From Clostridiales bacterium (GTDB lineage: Bacteria; Bacillota; Clostridia; Oscillospirales; Acutalibacteraceae): 24,620 nucleotides of DNA. The position numbers and the translations under genes were made by a program. The stretch lies in contig DYBQ01000026.1 of the NCBI GenBank assembly GCA_019418545.1, positions 3,733-28,352 on the forward strand. The letters run 5' to 3'. Positions within the stretch are counted from its first letter, which is position 1. Each line of letters begins with the position of its first letter. The notes under the pieces were generated by a model. The model was not told the DNA's origin and did not search any database. It was given only the letters and a program-made list of their open reading frames with translations. This document shows, piece after piece, positions 14,987 to 21,877 of the stretch.

Positions 14987-15328
14987 CTAAATTCCTAAAA
15001 AATTTTGAATTTGTGCTACGGTATCTCCAAAAACAACCATGAAGCTGCTTCTGAGGTCGGGATAAATAAAAACACTCAGCCCCACAATTGCCAGTAGAAC
15101 GAGTGCGATGGTCGCCAAAATACGTATTGCCAGGAATATGGCGGCAAGCGTGCTACGCCATATTTGAGCCACCGCGCTTTTCTTTTCTATTACTACGACT
15201 TCCGGGCTGTTGATGCCATGCTTTTTCTTTAAGGCTTCCTGCTCTTTGGCTGCACGATAGCCTGAAAGTAATCCTTCTGACTGTTTTAGCGGCATTGCTG
15301 TTATCGCTCCTGTTACTTTATAGTTCAA
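14987..15328 (-). CDS. Small membrane protein, function unknown
   Basis: 113 residues if begun at TTG 15328, which overlaps the end of the preceding gene by 11 nt. ATG 15295 (residue 12) with AGGAG 11 nt upstream is an alternative. The N-terminal half is charged (GYRAAKEQEALKKKHG). Residues about 57-88 (WRSTLAAIFLAIRILATIAL...VFIYPD) form one or two membrane helices. It lies just upstream of the type III locus promoter and ends the operon of 15745-15927 and 15318-15776. Confidence 0.65.
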   Translation of the reverse strand: MNYKVTGAITAMPLKQSEGLLSGYRAAKEQEALKKKHGINSPEVVVIEKKSAVAQIWRSTLAAIFLAIRILATIALVLLAIVGLSVFIYPDLRSSFMVVFGDTVAQIQNFLGI

Positions 15329-15776
15329 TCCCTAATGTGTGTATGGCGGAAAGATATTCTTGCTGCATGGAAATTTGCTGGTGATATTTATCGAAAGACA
15401 CACGCATTTCTCCTTCTTGAATAAGAACTTCTGCCCTGCCTTGGCTAATCAGCATAGCCGATATAACGGCATCCAGCTGTAAGCAGGGGAGAGCGGCAAT
15501 ATCATGCGGGGTGACCCTACAACGTGGCCCACAGTGGAATAGACTATAGGCGATATCTATGACGTTCTTTCTCATATCATCCCCACCTCTCATCTTACGC
15601 TTGATAGCAAGGAAGTCTATTCCATCATGACTGATGTGCGGTAAAGACAACTCGGTAAGACGAGAATCTGTAGAGAGCAAAAAGCATGCGGAAGAATAAT
15701 AACAATCATTTCTCTGATAAGAGTTGAGATGGGACACCAGAAGCTTATAACGTTCGGTTTGCGCATTTTGATTCAT
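15318..15776 (-). CDS. Hypothetical protein, weak DUF6075-like pattern
   Basis: 152 residues. The middle (NDCYYSSACFLLSTDSRLTE, then GIDFLAIKRKMRGG and IDIAYSLFHCG) resembles the DUF6075 arrangement of 'YxxALYLLGxDxR ... AfNLF' as I remember it; this is weak. There are no enzymatic motifs. AGGAGG lies 7 nt before ATG. It overlaps the upstream 60-residue gene by 32 nt and the downstream membrane protein by 11 nt, so all three are one translationally coupled operon. Confidence 0.7.
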   Translation of the reverse strand: MNQNAQTERYKLLVSHLNSYQRNDCYYSSACFLLSTDSRLTELSLPHISHDGIDFLAIKRKMRGGDDMRKNVIDIAYSLFHCGPRCRVTPHDIAALPCLQLDAVISAMLISQGRAEVLIQEGEMRVSFDKYHQQISMQQEYLSAIHTLGIEL

Positions 15777-15927
15777 GTTTGTCCTCCTCTACTGGATAAA
15801 TGTGTTGTTCATAAGCGCACCGGAGAATAAGATGTTCCAGCTTTTCTGTTTGCGTGCTTCCAGGCTGTGCATCGATGATATCCAGGCATTCTTCACTCAA
15901 ACGAAAGCACTTTAGGCATTTGGCCAA
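15745..15927 (-). CDS. Small unknown protein with a CxxC pair
   Basis: 60 residues from TTG 15927, with GGGAGG about 7 nt upstream. The N-terminus MAKCLKCFRLSEECLDIID carries a CxxC plus a third Cys, with a further Cys at residues 37 and 55, so metal binding is possible. It begins only 30 nt after the palindrome at 15958-15982, leaving no room for its own promoter unless that lies in the palindrome. It may depend on readthrough from the ATPase gene. Confidence 0.6.
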   Translation of the reverse strand: MAKCLKCFRLSEECLDIIDAQPGSTQTEKLEHLILRCAYEQHIYPVEEDKHESKCANRTL

Positions 15928-15957
15928 TTAGATGCCTCCCTTCTTTTGATGCAAAAA

Positions 15958-15982
15958 GGGGTGCGACACAGTGTCGTACCCC
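15958..15982 (-). repeat. Palindromic repeat, copy 9, with terminator-like tail
   Basis: GTGCGACACAGTGTCGTAC core with G4/C4 ends, 1 bp after the stop of the receiver/ATPase gene. On the minus strand it is followed by TTTTTG, so this copy could itself terminate or attenuate transcription before the 60-residue gene. Confidence 0.85.
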
Positions 15983-15983
15983 T

Positions 15984-17159
15984 CTATTTTCGCCGGAAAA
16001 AAGAGAACTTGCTTTTGGAAGCCGACACACGAGGCGGCACATCGTGTGTGTGGATAGTGCGCAGCAATGGTGCATAAATTTTATCACCACCGCAATAATT
16101 GAAATAGTCTGGCGCCCAAATGGCAAAATGCGTATTGGCGGCCAGTTCTTCCATCATGTGCCGTACGGTATCCTGGTCGCTCGGATGAACGCTATTGAAT
16201 ATGTAGTGGATGCCATTATCTTCAGCGGCGAACACGTCATACAACGGGACAGTTTGCCAGGGCTTCATGCCACATACGATGATACGTATGTCTTTGTCAT
16301 GGTAGGCGGTGACATCCGGGATGGACGAATAATTGCCGTAATCAAATATCAGGATGTCATGTTCTTCTCTGGCCTTAGCTGCACTTTTGCCGCCGATATA
16401 TACGTCTGTTCCATAGATGATAAAGTGAGTTTCATCTATGATATCTGAGTTTGGTGCTTTCCCACCCCCTAGATAATCCTGCAAACTATGAGCACTGTGT
16501 ACCTCAATTAGCGCGGGATGATGCCCGTGCGCTCTGCAATACAATAGCAGCTGCATAGCCTGCGTGGTGCACCCAATGCCTGAGCCGGCACCCGCAACGG
16601 CAACAGAAATGCAGCGACGGCTGGAAGGTGCAACGGCGCGGCGTTCAAGCTGTTTTGGATGCTCTTGGGGAACTCCTTCCGAAAGAGGGCCTTCTGAATG
16701 AACTTCTTCCGAATTTGAGACGTCCTGGCCTTTACTATTGTTTGCCACGGGCTGAGCTGTATCCATTGCCGGAGATTTGAGAATATCATCCGATAGGAAT
16801 ATTTCGAGCAGCTGCTGACGTAATCCGGCCTGCCTGTTTGTGATGATGTGCTCCTTTGGTACACCAGCTTTTATTACATCCTCGACAAAAAGAGAGTCTT
16901 CATCCAGCGAATCGGAGACAACGATAAGAGTAAGTTCGGGTCGTGTCTCCACAATACGGCGAATTAGAAGAAGCCCTAAATCTACATCACCACTGAAATA
17001 CAGTAAGTCAAAGATGGCATATTGATAGTTCCCAGCTTCTAGCTCTGCGGCCAACTCTGCCGGAGCATGTCCGTCAATATCCTGTACTTCAAACAGGTTT
17101 CGGCGGTTTAACTGTCGGACAGATTCTCGAATACTTTGTGACGCAATGACGGCAATCAA
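15984..17159 (-). CDS. Receiver-like plus CpaE/TadZ-like ATPase fold with defective Walker A
   Basis: 391 residues from TTG 17159, with AGGAGG upstream. Residues 1-125 look like a response-regulator receiver fold (YAIFDLLYFSGDVDLGLLLI with Asp51; TLIVVSDSLDED). Residues 126-180 are a Ser/Pro/Glu-rich linker. Residues 184-375 resemble the MinD/ParA-like domain of CpaE/TadZ: SVAVAGAGSGIGCTTQAMQL, then DILIFDYGNYSSIPD as Walker B. In the P-loop GAGSGIGCTT the expected Lys is Cys197, so ATP hydrolysis is doubtful. CpaE/TadZ proteins localise pilus or conjugation machinery; no other pilus gene is in view. It is a single-gene unit between two palindromes, next to the integrase. Confidence 0.7.
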   Translation of the reverse strand: MIAVIASQSIRESVRQLNRRNLFEVQDIDGHAPAELAAELEAGNYQYAIFDLLYFSGDVDLGLLLIRRIVETRPELTLIVVSDSLDEDSLFVEDVIKAGVPKEHIITNRQAGLRQQLLEIFLSDDILKSPAMDTAQPVANNSKGQDVSNSEEVHSEGPLSEGVPQEHPKQLERRAVAPSSRRCISVAVAGAGSGIGCTTQAMQLLLYCRAHGHHPALIEVHSAHSLQDYLGGGKAPNSDIIDETHFIIYGTDVYIGGKSAAKAREEHDILIFDYGNYSSIPDVTAYHDKDIRIIVCGMKPWQTVPLYDVFAAEDNGIHYIFNSVHPSDQDTVRHMMEELAANTHFAIWAPDYFNYCGGDKIYAPLLRTIHTHDVPPRVSASKSKFSFFRRK

Positions 17160-17204
17160 TTTTTGTTCCTCCTATTACAACAAATTTGTCCCTTTATATT
17201 TAAT

Positions 17205-17229
17205 GGGGTACGACACTGTGTCGTACCCC
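17205..17229. repeat. Palindromic repeat, copy 10
   Basis: Perfect 25-bp palindrome with GTACGACACTGTGTCGTAC core and G4/C4 ends, 25 bp after the integrase stop and about 45 bp before the ATPase start. No T-run follows on the minus strand. Confidence 0.87.
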
Positions 17230-17254
17230 ATCCTTTTGCTTTCTAAAAAGTATG

Positions 17255-18268
17255 TCAGGTGACCTGTTCCCACTGTGTTTCCAACTTTGCAAGCTCTTGC
17301 TTTAAACGTCTGAAATCCTGGTGGATGTATTCACGGTTTGTAAAATCGAAATCTACGTGTCCCATAATTTTGATGATGTCTGCTTTATCCACACCAGCGG
17401 TATAGGCCATGGTTGCAAAGGTGTGACGGCAGCTGTAAGGCGTTAAATGCGGTTTTGCTTTTTTCTGGTTTAAGACATCAACTGGGATGAATCCCAGTTC
17501 CCGCATGAGTGGATAAAACTGGCGTGTGCTCCAGTTTTTTAAATTGATGTGGCCGCCCACACTATTTTGAATCAATGGGCGTTTTTCATAGTGCTGTTTA
17601 TCCTGAAAATAGGAAAAAAGATACCAGTCCTGCACATACTGCCGGATAATAGGCAGTATTGGTACAACACGGTTTGTGCCAGCCTTGGTTTTCCCGCCGC
17701 CTACAAAGTATCCATCCTTGATATGGCAATCTGAAATGAGAAGACGGAAAATTTCGTTGGGCCGGAATCCGGTAAAAATGAGCGTTAATACAATGCGCGC
17801 AGTTTGAAACCGTGGATTGAGCACGTTGTTCGCATAGTGGATAAGCGTATCAATTTGCTCTGATGAAAAAATCACACGAGGTGCAGGTGCTCTTCCCTTT
17901 ATTTTCAGGCTGGGTGAGAGGTCATAGCTTGTGAGCCTTTTAGCGATAGCATACTGATACAGCATCCTAATTAATATTTTCACTTTTGACTTTGCGCTCA
18001 CGGAAGCGCCGCATCCAAAATCGAGGACGTCCTGTAAATCGTCCACGTCGACCTTTGACACAGGTACATCCCATAGCGGTTTCAGCTTATTCCAGGCGTT
18101 ATTATAATCACGTCTGGTCTGAATGCCGATTTTGGGATACCGTTTGGACATCCAGCTGTCATGAATAGCCCGGAGCGTGGCTGTTTCAGGAGAAACGAGT
18201 TGATTCCATCCACACATCCCGCAATATTGGGCATACGGCACCTCTTGCTTACAATATACACATTTCAT
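17255..18268 (-). CDS. int: Tyrosine recombinase (island integrase) with N-terminal zinc ribbon
   Basis: 337 residues from ATG 18268, with AAGGAGG upstream. An N-terminal zinc ribbon has CVYC (3-6) and CGMC (16-19). A SAM-like core-binding domain (about 30-120) is followed by the catalytic domain: Arg169 (TGFRPNE), Lys193 (GGGKTKAG), Arg281 in TPYSCRHTFAT, His304 (KIMGH) and the nucleophile Tyr314 (NREYIHQ). The usual first His of the HxxR box is Tyr278, a variant seen in some element integrases. It faces the 3' end of a tRNA-Thr gene 357 bp away, the classic arrangement for integration into a tRNA 3' end. Confidence 0.95.
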   Translation of the reverse strand: MKCVYCKQEVPYAQYCGMCGWNQLVSPETATLRAIHDSWMSKRYPKIGIQTRRDYNNAWNKLKPLWDVPVSKVDVDDLQDVLDFGCGASVSAKSKVKILIRMLYQYAIAKRLTSYDLSPSLKIKGRAPAPRVIFSSEQIDTLIHYANNVLNPRFQTARIVLTLIFTGFRPNEIFRLLISDCHIKDGYFVGGGKTKAGTNRVVPILPIIRQYVQDWYLFSYFQDKQHYEKRPLIQNSVGGHINLKNWSTRQFYPLMRELGFIPVDVLNQKKAKPHLTPYSCRHTFATMAYTAGVDKADIIKIMGHVDFDFTNREYIHQDFRRLKQELAKLETQWEQVT

Positions 18269-18359
18269 ATTTTTGCCTCCTTTTTGGGATAAATAAATGG
18301 GGAACATAATGTCCCACAAAAAGGAGGCTTGTGGTGAGAATGGTGCCGGAAAATATGAA

Positions 18360-18406
18360 AGCGTATCAAAAAATTGTCACTTTAAGAATGACGATTTTTG
18401 ATACGC
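18360..18406. repeat. Large inverted repeat beside the integrase
   Basis: Twelve perfect outer pairs (GCGTATCAAAAA / TTTTTGATACGC) and four inner pairs around a ~9-nt loop. It could be a terminator for transcription coming from the tRNA, or a recombination/excision-related site. It is unlike the ten 25-bp palindromes. Confidence 0.6.
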
Positions 18407-18580
18407 CTTGGATTTCGGTGAAAACAATATTCCAATAAGCGGGCATCCCAAAGGATTATGACCGGTACTCATAATCGGCAACGCGGCCTCAAACGTGTCA
18501 TTGATACTTTGACAAGCCTTCGCACCCCGTAGAGGGGTATATGCAAAGTTGCATGCATTTCTCACTCGCTTATGGGGATG

Positions 18581-18613
18581 AAAAAAAGGTGTACCACAGT
18601 TTTGGTACACCTT
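18581..18613 (-). terminator. Terminator downstream of tRNA-Thr
   Basis: AAGGTGTACCA (18586-18596) pairs with TGGTACACCTT (18603-18613). On the minus strand TTTTTTT follows. It lies 12 bp after the tRNA 3' end. Confidence 0.88.
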
Positions 18614-18625
18614 ATAAATTCCTGA

Positions 18626-18701
18626 TGGAGCTGGCAGACGGATTCGAACCCCCGACCTGCTGATTACAAATCAGCTGCTCTACCAGCTGAGCTATGCCAG
18701 C
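18626..18701 (-). tRNA. tRNA-Thr (anticodon TGT), CCA encoded
   Basis: 76 nt on the minus strand. The acceptor GCTGGCA pairs with TGCCAGC, then discriminator T and encoded CCA. The D-arm has GCTC/GAGC, the anticodon stem GCTGA/TCAGC encloses loop TTTGTAA (anticodon TGT), and the T-loop is TTCGAAT. The T-stem has one G-G opposition. It is the likely integration target of the island. Confidence 0.95.
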
Positions 18702-18739
18702 ACGAAAAGTGCTTGCCTCTTTCAGAAGAGTGCTTGATT

Positions 18740-18768
18740 ATTATAGCAAAAGCCTTTCTTAAAATCAA
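18740..18768 (-). promoter_or_regulatory. Promoter of tRNA-Thr
   Basis: On the minus strand TTGATT (18768-18763), a 17-bp spacer, then TATAAT (18745-18740), about 39 bp before the tRNA 5' end. Confidence 0.75.
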
Positions 18769-18800
18769 GAGCTTTTTGAAAAAATATTGCCGGGGCACGC

Positions 18801-18829
18801 TTGACGGAAAAATGTGGATGCCTCATAAT
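18801..18829 (+). promoter_or_regulatory. Promoter of the DUF362 gene
   Basis: TTGACG (18801-18806), a 17-bp spacer, then CATAAT (18824-18829). It lies about 70 bp before the start codon and diverges from the tRNA promoter. Confidence 0.65.
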
Positions 18830-18897
18830 AGAAAAACGGAGAGAAGGGCTGCTGTGCATCTGCCCTGCGCAGCCCGAAAGAAGGAGGATGTGTTTCA

Positions 18898-20025
18898 ATG
18901 GAACCTTCAAAAGTATATTTTACCGATATGCGTGCCCGCCCGGGCACCAACCTGCAGCAAAAGCTGGAAAAACTGATGCGCCGCGCGGGCTTTGAAACCA
19001 TAGACTTCAAAGACAAATATGCCGCCATCAAAATCCACTTTGGCGAACCGGGCAACCTTTCCTACCTGCGCCCGAATTTTGCCAAGACGGTGGCCGACAT
19101 GGTGAAGGCCCTGGGCGGCAAGCCGTTTTTGACAGACTGCAACACATTGTATGTGGGCAGGCGCAAGAATGCGCTGGACCATATGGACGCCGCCTATGAA
19201 AACGGCTATTCGCCCTTTTCCACCGGCTGCCAGATTATCATTGCAGACGGCCTGAAGGGCACAGACGAGGTGGCTGTGCCCGTGAAGGGCGGCCAGTACA
19301 TCCAAAACGCGCTGATTGGGCGCGCCGTGATGGACGCGGACGTGTTTATTGCGCTTTCACATTTCAAAGGGCACGAGTGCACGGGCTTTGGCGGCGCGGT
19401 GAAAAACGTGGGCATGGGCTGCGGCTCGCGCGCGGGCAAGATGGATATGCATTCTTCCGGCAAGCCCTCGGTGGATAAGGCCCTGTGCCGCTCGTGCGGG
19501 GCGTGCATGAAAAACTGCGCCCACGGCGCCATCGCCTTTGACGAAGCGCACAAGGCGGGCATTGACCATGCAAAGTGCGTGGGCTGCGGGCGCTGCATTG
19601 GCGCGTGCAATTTCGATGCGGTATATGCCGCCAACGACGCTGCCAATGACGAGCTGAACTGCAAAATGGCCGAGTATGCCAAGGCTGTGGTGGACGGGCG
19701 CCCGGCTTTTTACATCAATATTGTGAACCAGGTGTCACCCTACTGCGACTGCCATTCGGAAAATGACGCCGCCATCATTCCCGATGTGGGCATGTTTGCC
19801 AGCTTTGACCCCATTGCGCTGGACGTGGCCTGCGCCGACGCGTGCAACGCCATGCCGGTGATACCGGGCACCCTGCTGGACGAAAACCTCACCCGGAAGG
19901 GCGCGTGCAACCATCACGACCACTTTACCAACACCTCGCCCGAAACCAACTGGAAAAGCTGCATGGAACACGGCGAGAAAATAGGCCTTGGCACACAGGC
20001 CTATGAGCTGATTATAATGAGATGA
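18898..20025 (+). CDS. DUF362 domain protein with a 2[4Fe-4S] ferredoxin insert
   Basis: 375 residues. The DUF362 fold is marked by AAIKIHFGEPGNLSYLRP (42-59), a GGKPFLTDCNTLYVGRR segment and FIALSHFKGHECTGFGGAVK. Two [4Fe-4S] motifs follow: CRSCGACMKNC (Cys197, 200, 203, 207) and CVGCGRCIGAC (Cys227, 230, 233, 237). Families of this layout are annotated as 4Fe-4S binding or DUF362 proteins in anaerobes; the exact redox reaction is unknown. AAGGAGG lies 10 nt before ATG. Its codon use is GC-rich like the mgl genes and unlike the island, placing it in the host chromosome. It has its own promoter and a strong terminator. Confidence 0.93.
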   Translation: MEPSKVYFTDMRARPGTNLQQKLEKLMRRAGFETIDFKDKYAAIKIHFGEPGNLSYLRPNFAKTVADMVKALGGKPFLTDCNTLYVGRRKNALDHMDAAYENGYSPFSTGCQIIIADGLKGTDEVAVPVKGGQYIQNALIGRAVMDADVFIALSHFKGHECTGFGGAVKNVGMGCGSRAGKMDMHSSGKPSVDKALCRSCGACMKNCAHGAIAFDEAHKAGIDHAKCVGCGRCIGACNFDAVYAANDAANDELNCKMAEYAKAVVDGRPAFYINIVNQVSPYCDCHSENDAAIIPDVGMFASFDPIALDVACADACNAMPVIPGTLLDENLTRKGACNHHDHFTNTSPETNWKSCMEHGEKIGLGTQAYELIIMR

Positions 20026-20061
20026 CGCATTCTGCACACCTGTGTGCCGGGTGCGGCGCTG

Positions 20062-20101
20062 GGCCCCGCGGAAGGAGTTGCTGCCTTCCGCGGGGCCTTT
20101 T
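20062..20101 (+). terminator. Terminator after the DUF362 gene
   Basis: A 14-bp perfect stem (20062-20075 with 20084-20097, GGCCCCGCGGAAGG type), then TTTT. Confidence 0.92.
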
Positions 20102-20377
20102 GTGCCTTGTGCCCGGGCGGGCCCGCAAGCGGGCACCATTTTACGGGGCAACCAATTTTTCCAAATGTTTTTTGCATTTTGCACAAACCCCTAGCAAAAT
20201 TGTGAGGATAATGACGAAAAGCAGGATATGAAAGAAACAAAAATGCATATTAAAGGACAAAAAGCTATATTCAGGAAAAAACTGGATGAAAGCACAAAAA
20301 AGGGGAAACTATTTTGTGCACCTCACCTAAAATTGTTCGATATTTATGAAATAAAGGTTTCAAAATAAATTTTTTTG
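20102..20377. other. Intergenic region upstream of the mgl promoter
   Basis: No credible gene. After a short GCCCGC/GCGGGC hairpin near 20120 the sequence becomes AT-rich. It probably holds regulator sites for the mgl operon, but no operator can be named with confidence. Confidence 0.5.
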
Positions 20378-20406
20378 TTGACATTTTCACAAGCGGCTAC
20401 TACAAT
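20378..20406 (+). promoter_or_regulatory. Strong promoter of the mgl operon
   Basis: TTGACA (20378-20383), a 17-bp spacer, then TACAAT (20401-20406). It gives a leader of about 190 nt before mglB. Confidence 0.8.
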
Positions 20407-20412
20407 AAAAAA

Positions 20413-20533
20413 CAGAAAGGCGGGCAAAACCCGCCGGGTACGAAAAGGCTTTCTGCAAAAATAGTCCATGTATCTATGAAAAAAGATGCTTTTGCGCAAA
20501 AGCGGCGTTCAGCGGGCGGCATGCCCGCTGAAC
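20413..20533 (+). promoter_or_regulatory. Structured leader of the mglB mRNA
   Basis: Two hairpins: 20413-20455 (outer CAGAAAG/CTTTCTG, inner GCGGG/CCCGC) and a perfect 11-bp stem at 20507-20517 with 20523-20533 around GGCAT. No T-run follows either, so they are not simple terminators. They may stabilise the mRNA or regulate it. Confidence 0.55.
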
Positions 20534-20600
20534 GGTGCTGGCGGGCGTGGCTGTTTTGCAGAGGGCCTTTGGGGAAAGAATGAAAAAGGAGAGAACCCCA

Positions 20601-21716
20601 ATGAAAAAATTGCTTGCAATCGTATTGGCGGCCTGCCTGGCCCTGACGCTGGTGGCCTGCGGCGGCGCGCCCAGCAGCACGCCTGCCTCTGGCAGCGCCA
20701 GTGGCAGCACGGCGGCTGCGGTTTCCGGCGACGCCAATGTAGCTGTGTTCTATTACACTTACAGCGATACCTACATTTCCAGCGTGCGCAGCGCGCTGGA
20801 CGCCAAGCTGGATGAAATGGGCGTCACCTATCAGGATTTTGACGGCGCCGGCCAGCAGACCACCCAGACCGAGCAGGTGAAAACGGCCATTACCAACGGC
20901 GCCACCGTGCTGCTGGTGAACCTGGTGGAGACGGCCTCTGACGACGCGGCCAACGAGATTGTGTCTGCGGCCAAAGACGCGGATATCCCCGTGATTTTCT
21001 TCAACCGCGAGGTTTCGAACGACGTGGTGAACAGCTACGAGAAATGCGCTTTCGTGGGCACGGATGCGGCCGAGGCCGGCCACCTGCAGGGCCAGATGAT
21101 TGGCAACTACCTGCTGGAGAACTATGAGGCCTGCGATTTGAACGGCGACGGCAAGATTTCTTACATCATGTTCAAGGGCCAGGAGGGCAACCCCGAGGCC
21201 GAATACCGCACCCAGTATGCGGTGGAAGACTGCGACGCGCTGTTGACAGAGAACGGCAAAGAGCCGCTGGAATTCTATGACCCGGCCAACACCGACAAAT
21301 ACCTGGTGGACCGCAACGGCACCTGGGCGGCCTCTGCCTCTAACGAATACATGACAACCGCGCTGTCTGCTTACAGCGAGGCCAGCAACAACATGATCGA
21401 GCTGGTTATCTGCAACAACGACGGCATGGCCGAGGGCGCTATCACGGCGCTGAACACCGCCGGCTATAACGACGGCACGGGCACCACCATCCCCGTGTTC
21501 GGCGTGGATGCCACCGACGCTGCGAAGGACCTGATTGCCGCGGGCAAAATGACAGGCACCATCAAGCAGGATGCCGACGGCATGGCCAGCGCGCTGGTTA
21601 CCCTGGTAGAGAATGCCGCCAGCGGTGCGGACGTGATGGCCAATACCGATTCGCTGAACGTCGATGAGGACTGCGCCAAAATCCGTATCCCCTATGGCAT
21701 TTACACCGGCGAATAA
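20601..21716 (+). CDS. mglB: Galactose/glucose-binding lipoprotein of an ABC transporter
   Basis: 371 residues from ATG 20601, with AAGGAGAG upstream; an in-frame ATG at 20535 lacks a good ribosome site. The lipobox LVAC puts the lipidated Cys at residue 20, and a Ser/Ala/Gly linker follows. The binding-protein domain (45-371) is of the periplasmic-binding type I class, with VIFFNRE, ELVICNNDGMAEGA and VFGVDATDAA as in MglB. DLNGDGKIS at 179-187 matches the EF-hand-like calcium loop of the E. coli galactose-binding protein. It delivers sugar, most likely galactose, glucose or methyl-galactoside, to MglAC. It is the first and probably most highly expressed gene of the operon. Confidence 0.93.
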   Translation: MKKLLAIVLAACLALTLVACGGAPSSTPASGSASGSTAAAVSGDANVAVFYYTYSDTYISSVRSALDAKLDEMGVTYQDFDGAGQQTTQTEQVKTAITNGATVLLVNLVETASDDAANEIVSAAKDADIPVIFFNREVSNDVVNSYEKCAFVGTDAAEAGHLQGQMIGNYLLENYEACDLNGDGKISYIMFKGQEGNPEAEYRTQYAVEDCDALLTENGKEPLEFYDPANTDKYLVDRNGTWAASASNEYMTTALSAYSEASNNMIELVICNNDGMAEGAITALNTAGYNDGTGTTIPVFGVDATDAAKDLIAAGKMTGTIKQDADGMASALVTLVENAASGADVMANTDSLNVDEDCAKIRIPYGIYTGE

Positions 21717-21732
21717 TTTCTGAAAATCTGTG

Positions 21733-21767
21733 CTTCCGCCGCTTTCCCCGGAGGGAAGCGGCGGAAG
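21733..21767 (+). terminator. Hairpin between mglB and mglA (attenuator or mRNA stabiliser)
   Basis: About 15 pairs (21733-21747 with 21753-21767, CTTCCGCCGCTT type) and a short loop, without a T-run. It starts 16 bp after the mglB stop. Confidence 0.6.
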
Positions 21768-21801
21768 CCGTATTTGAAAGCCTGTGTTTCTCAGGAAGAT
21801 G

Positions 21802-21828
21802 GGGCCGCAAAAGCTCATTTTGCGGCCC
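21802..21828 (+). terminator. Second hairpin between mglB and mglA
   Basis: GGGCCGCAAAA (21802-21812) pairs perfectly with TTTTGCGGCCC (21818-21828). There is no terminal T-run. Together with the preceding hairpin it probably protects the mglB message or limits readthrough to mglA. Confidence 0.55.
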
Positions 21829-21877
21829 GATGTGCCTGAGAATACGGCGCAAAGCACAAAACGAGGAGGGCGGTTTC

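Larger units (their letters stand above)
18269..18625. other. Integrase-tRNA junction region (probable att side), no confident gene
   Basis: 357 bp between integrase and tRNA-Thr. It holds a strong inverted repeat at about 18360-18406 (GCGTATCAAAAA paired with TTTTTGATACGC plus GTCA/TGAC inner pairs) and the tRNA terminator at 18581-18613. A 77-codon minus frame (18377-18610) crosses the terminator and is not convincing as a gene. The attachment core should lie near the tRNA 3' end (18626-18660), but its partner copy is outside the window. Confidence 0.5.

Noticed and set aside
4986..17229. CRISPR array made of the repeated palindromes
   Set aside because: Spacing varies from about 140 to more than 3,000 bp, genes lie between copies, and no cas gene is present.
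18377..18610. 77-codon minus frame between integrase and tRNA
   Set aside because: It starts inside the tRNA terminator and lacks a ribosome site. Kept only as part of the unexplained junction region.
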